A stretch of 6,157 nt of DNA from Gammaproteobacteria bacterium. GTDB lineage: Bacteria; Pseudomonadota; Gammaproteobacteria; Pseudomonadales; Pseudohongiellaceae. The DNA is taken from NCBI GenBank assembly GCA_003451715.1, contig DMJN01000085.1:1-6157 (forward strand), read 5' to 3'. The notes under the pieces are model-generated. The model had not been told where the DNA came from. It made no database searches and saw nothing but the letters and a program-made list of their open reading frames with translations. Positions 5,900-6,157 of the stretch are shown here, one piece after another. The number at the start of each line of letters is the position of its first letter. Positions within the stretch are counted from its first letter, which is position 1. The translations under genes were made by a program, and so were the position numbers.

Positions 5900-6157
5900 A
5901 TGGAACTGAACTCAATAGAAGAAATCATCGACGATATCCGCCAGGGGAAAATGGTGATATTGATGGATGATGAAGACAGGGAAAACGAAGGGGATATTAT
6001 TATCGCCGCCGAGCGAGTGCGCACCGAAGATATTAATTTCATGGCGACCAATGCCCGTGGCTTGATCTGCCTGACATTGACTCGTGATCGATGTGAGTTT
6101 CTGAAATTACCCCTGATGGTTAACGAGAACAACACACCCTATAACACGAACTTTACC
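5900..6157 (+). CDS. ribBA: 3,4-dihydroxy-2-butanone 4-phosphate synthase (RibB domain; likely RibBA), 3' truncated by window
   Basis: The frame is open from ATG 5900 to the window end (86 codons, no stop). RibB converts ribulose 5-phosphate to dihydroxybutanone phosphate plus formate, giving the four-carbon unit for lumazine. The acidic metal and substrate loop [10 protein letters not shown] is at 23-32 (R27, E28, E30 and D32 are the usual active-site residues), followed by NARGLICL (51-58) and the substrate-loop segment TNFT (83-86). The opening [15 protein letters not shown] is typical of the RibBA/RibB start. Spacing after ribE is 20 bases; the ribosome site is poor (TAGAG, 5881-5885, too far upstream), which fits coupled translation. 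Whether a GTP cyclohydrolase II domain (RibA) follows cannot be seen; the symbol is inferred from position between ribE and the expected ribH, where proteobacteria usually carry the fused form. Confidence 0.9.
   Translation, partial: MELNSIEEIIDDIRQGKMVILMDDEDRENEGDIIIAAERVRTEDINFMATNARGLICLTLTRDRCEFLKLPLMVNENNTPYNTNFT

Overview
The window looks like chromosomal core DNA of a gammaproteobacterium with moderate GC content. Three things suggest this: the protein sequences (an EttA very close to the enteric protein, and a SerHMT of the type seen in pseudomonads), the gene order glyA-nrdR-ribD-ribE-ribBA, which is familiar from Gammaproteobacteria, and small palindromic repeats of the kind common between genes in that class. 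I cannot name the genus.

Layout: (1) 1-183 is the 3' end of an unrecognised + strand gene. (2) 189-254 is a 66-bp near-perfect palindrome between that gene and the convergent ettA; it may act as a terminator and is probably a dispersed repeat. (3) 270-1940, minus strand, is ettA, the ABC-F translation factor. (4) 1941-2186 is the divergent ettA/glyA intergenic region. Its centre is a 132-bp element with 34-bp perfect terminal inverted repeats and a third internal copy of the same sequence, lying exactly between the candidate -10 boxes of the two genes. (5) 2187-3440 is glyA. (6) 3467-3928 is nrdR. (7) 3929-4053 is a 125-bp gap with a good extended -10 promoter. (8) 4054-5214 is ribD, 5217-5879 ribE, and 5900 to the end is the start of ribB/ribBA.

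How the genes work together: ribD, ribE and ribBA encode three contributions to riboflavin synthesis. RibB(A) makes the four-carbon unit (and, if bifunctional, also opens GTP). RibD deaminates and reduces the pyrimidine intermediate. RibE makes riboflavin from lumazine. Lumazine synthase (ribH) is not in the window and would be expected just downstream. GlyA supplies glycine and one-carbon folate units, and NrdR represses ribonucleotide reductase genes, so glyA-nrdR links to nucleotide supply. EttA gates translation according to ATP/ADP and is transcribed away from the rest.

All five complete genes are intact and ordinary for their families. I found no undescribed protein system. The unusual content is non-coding: two different palindromic repeat families that bracket ettA, one of which occupies the space where both divergent promoters would have their -35 regions. 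An 8-bp C tract at the start of ettA is a lesser curiosity.
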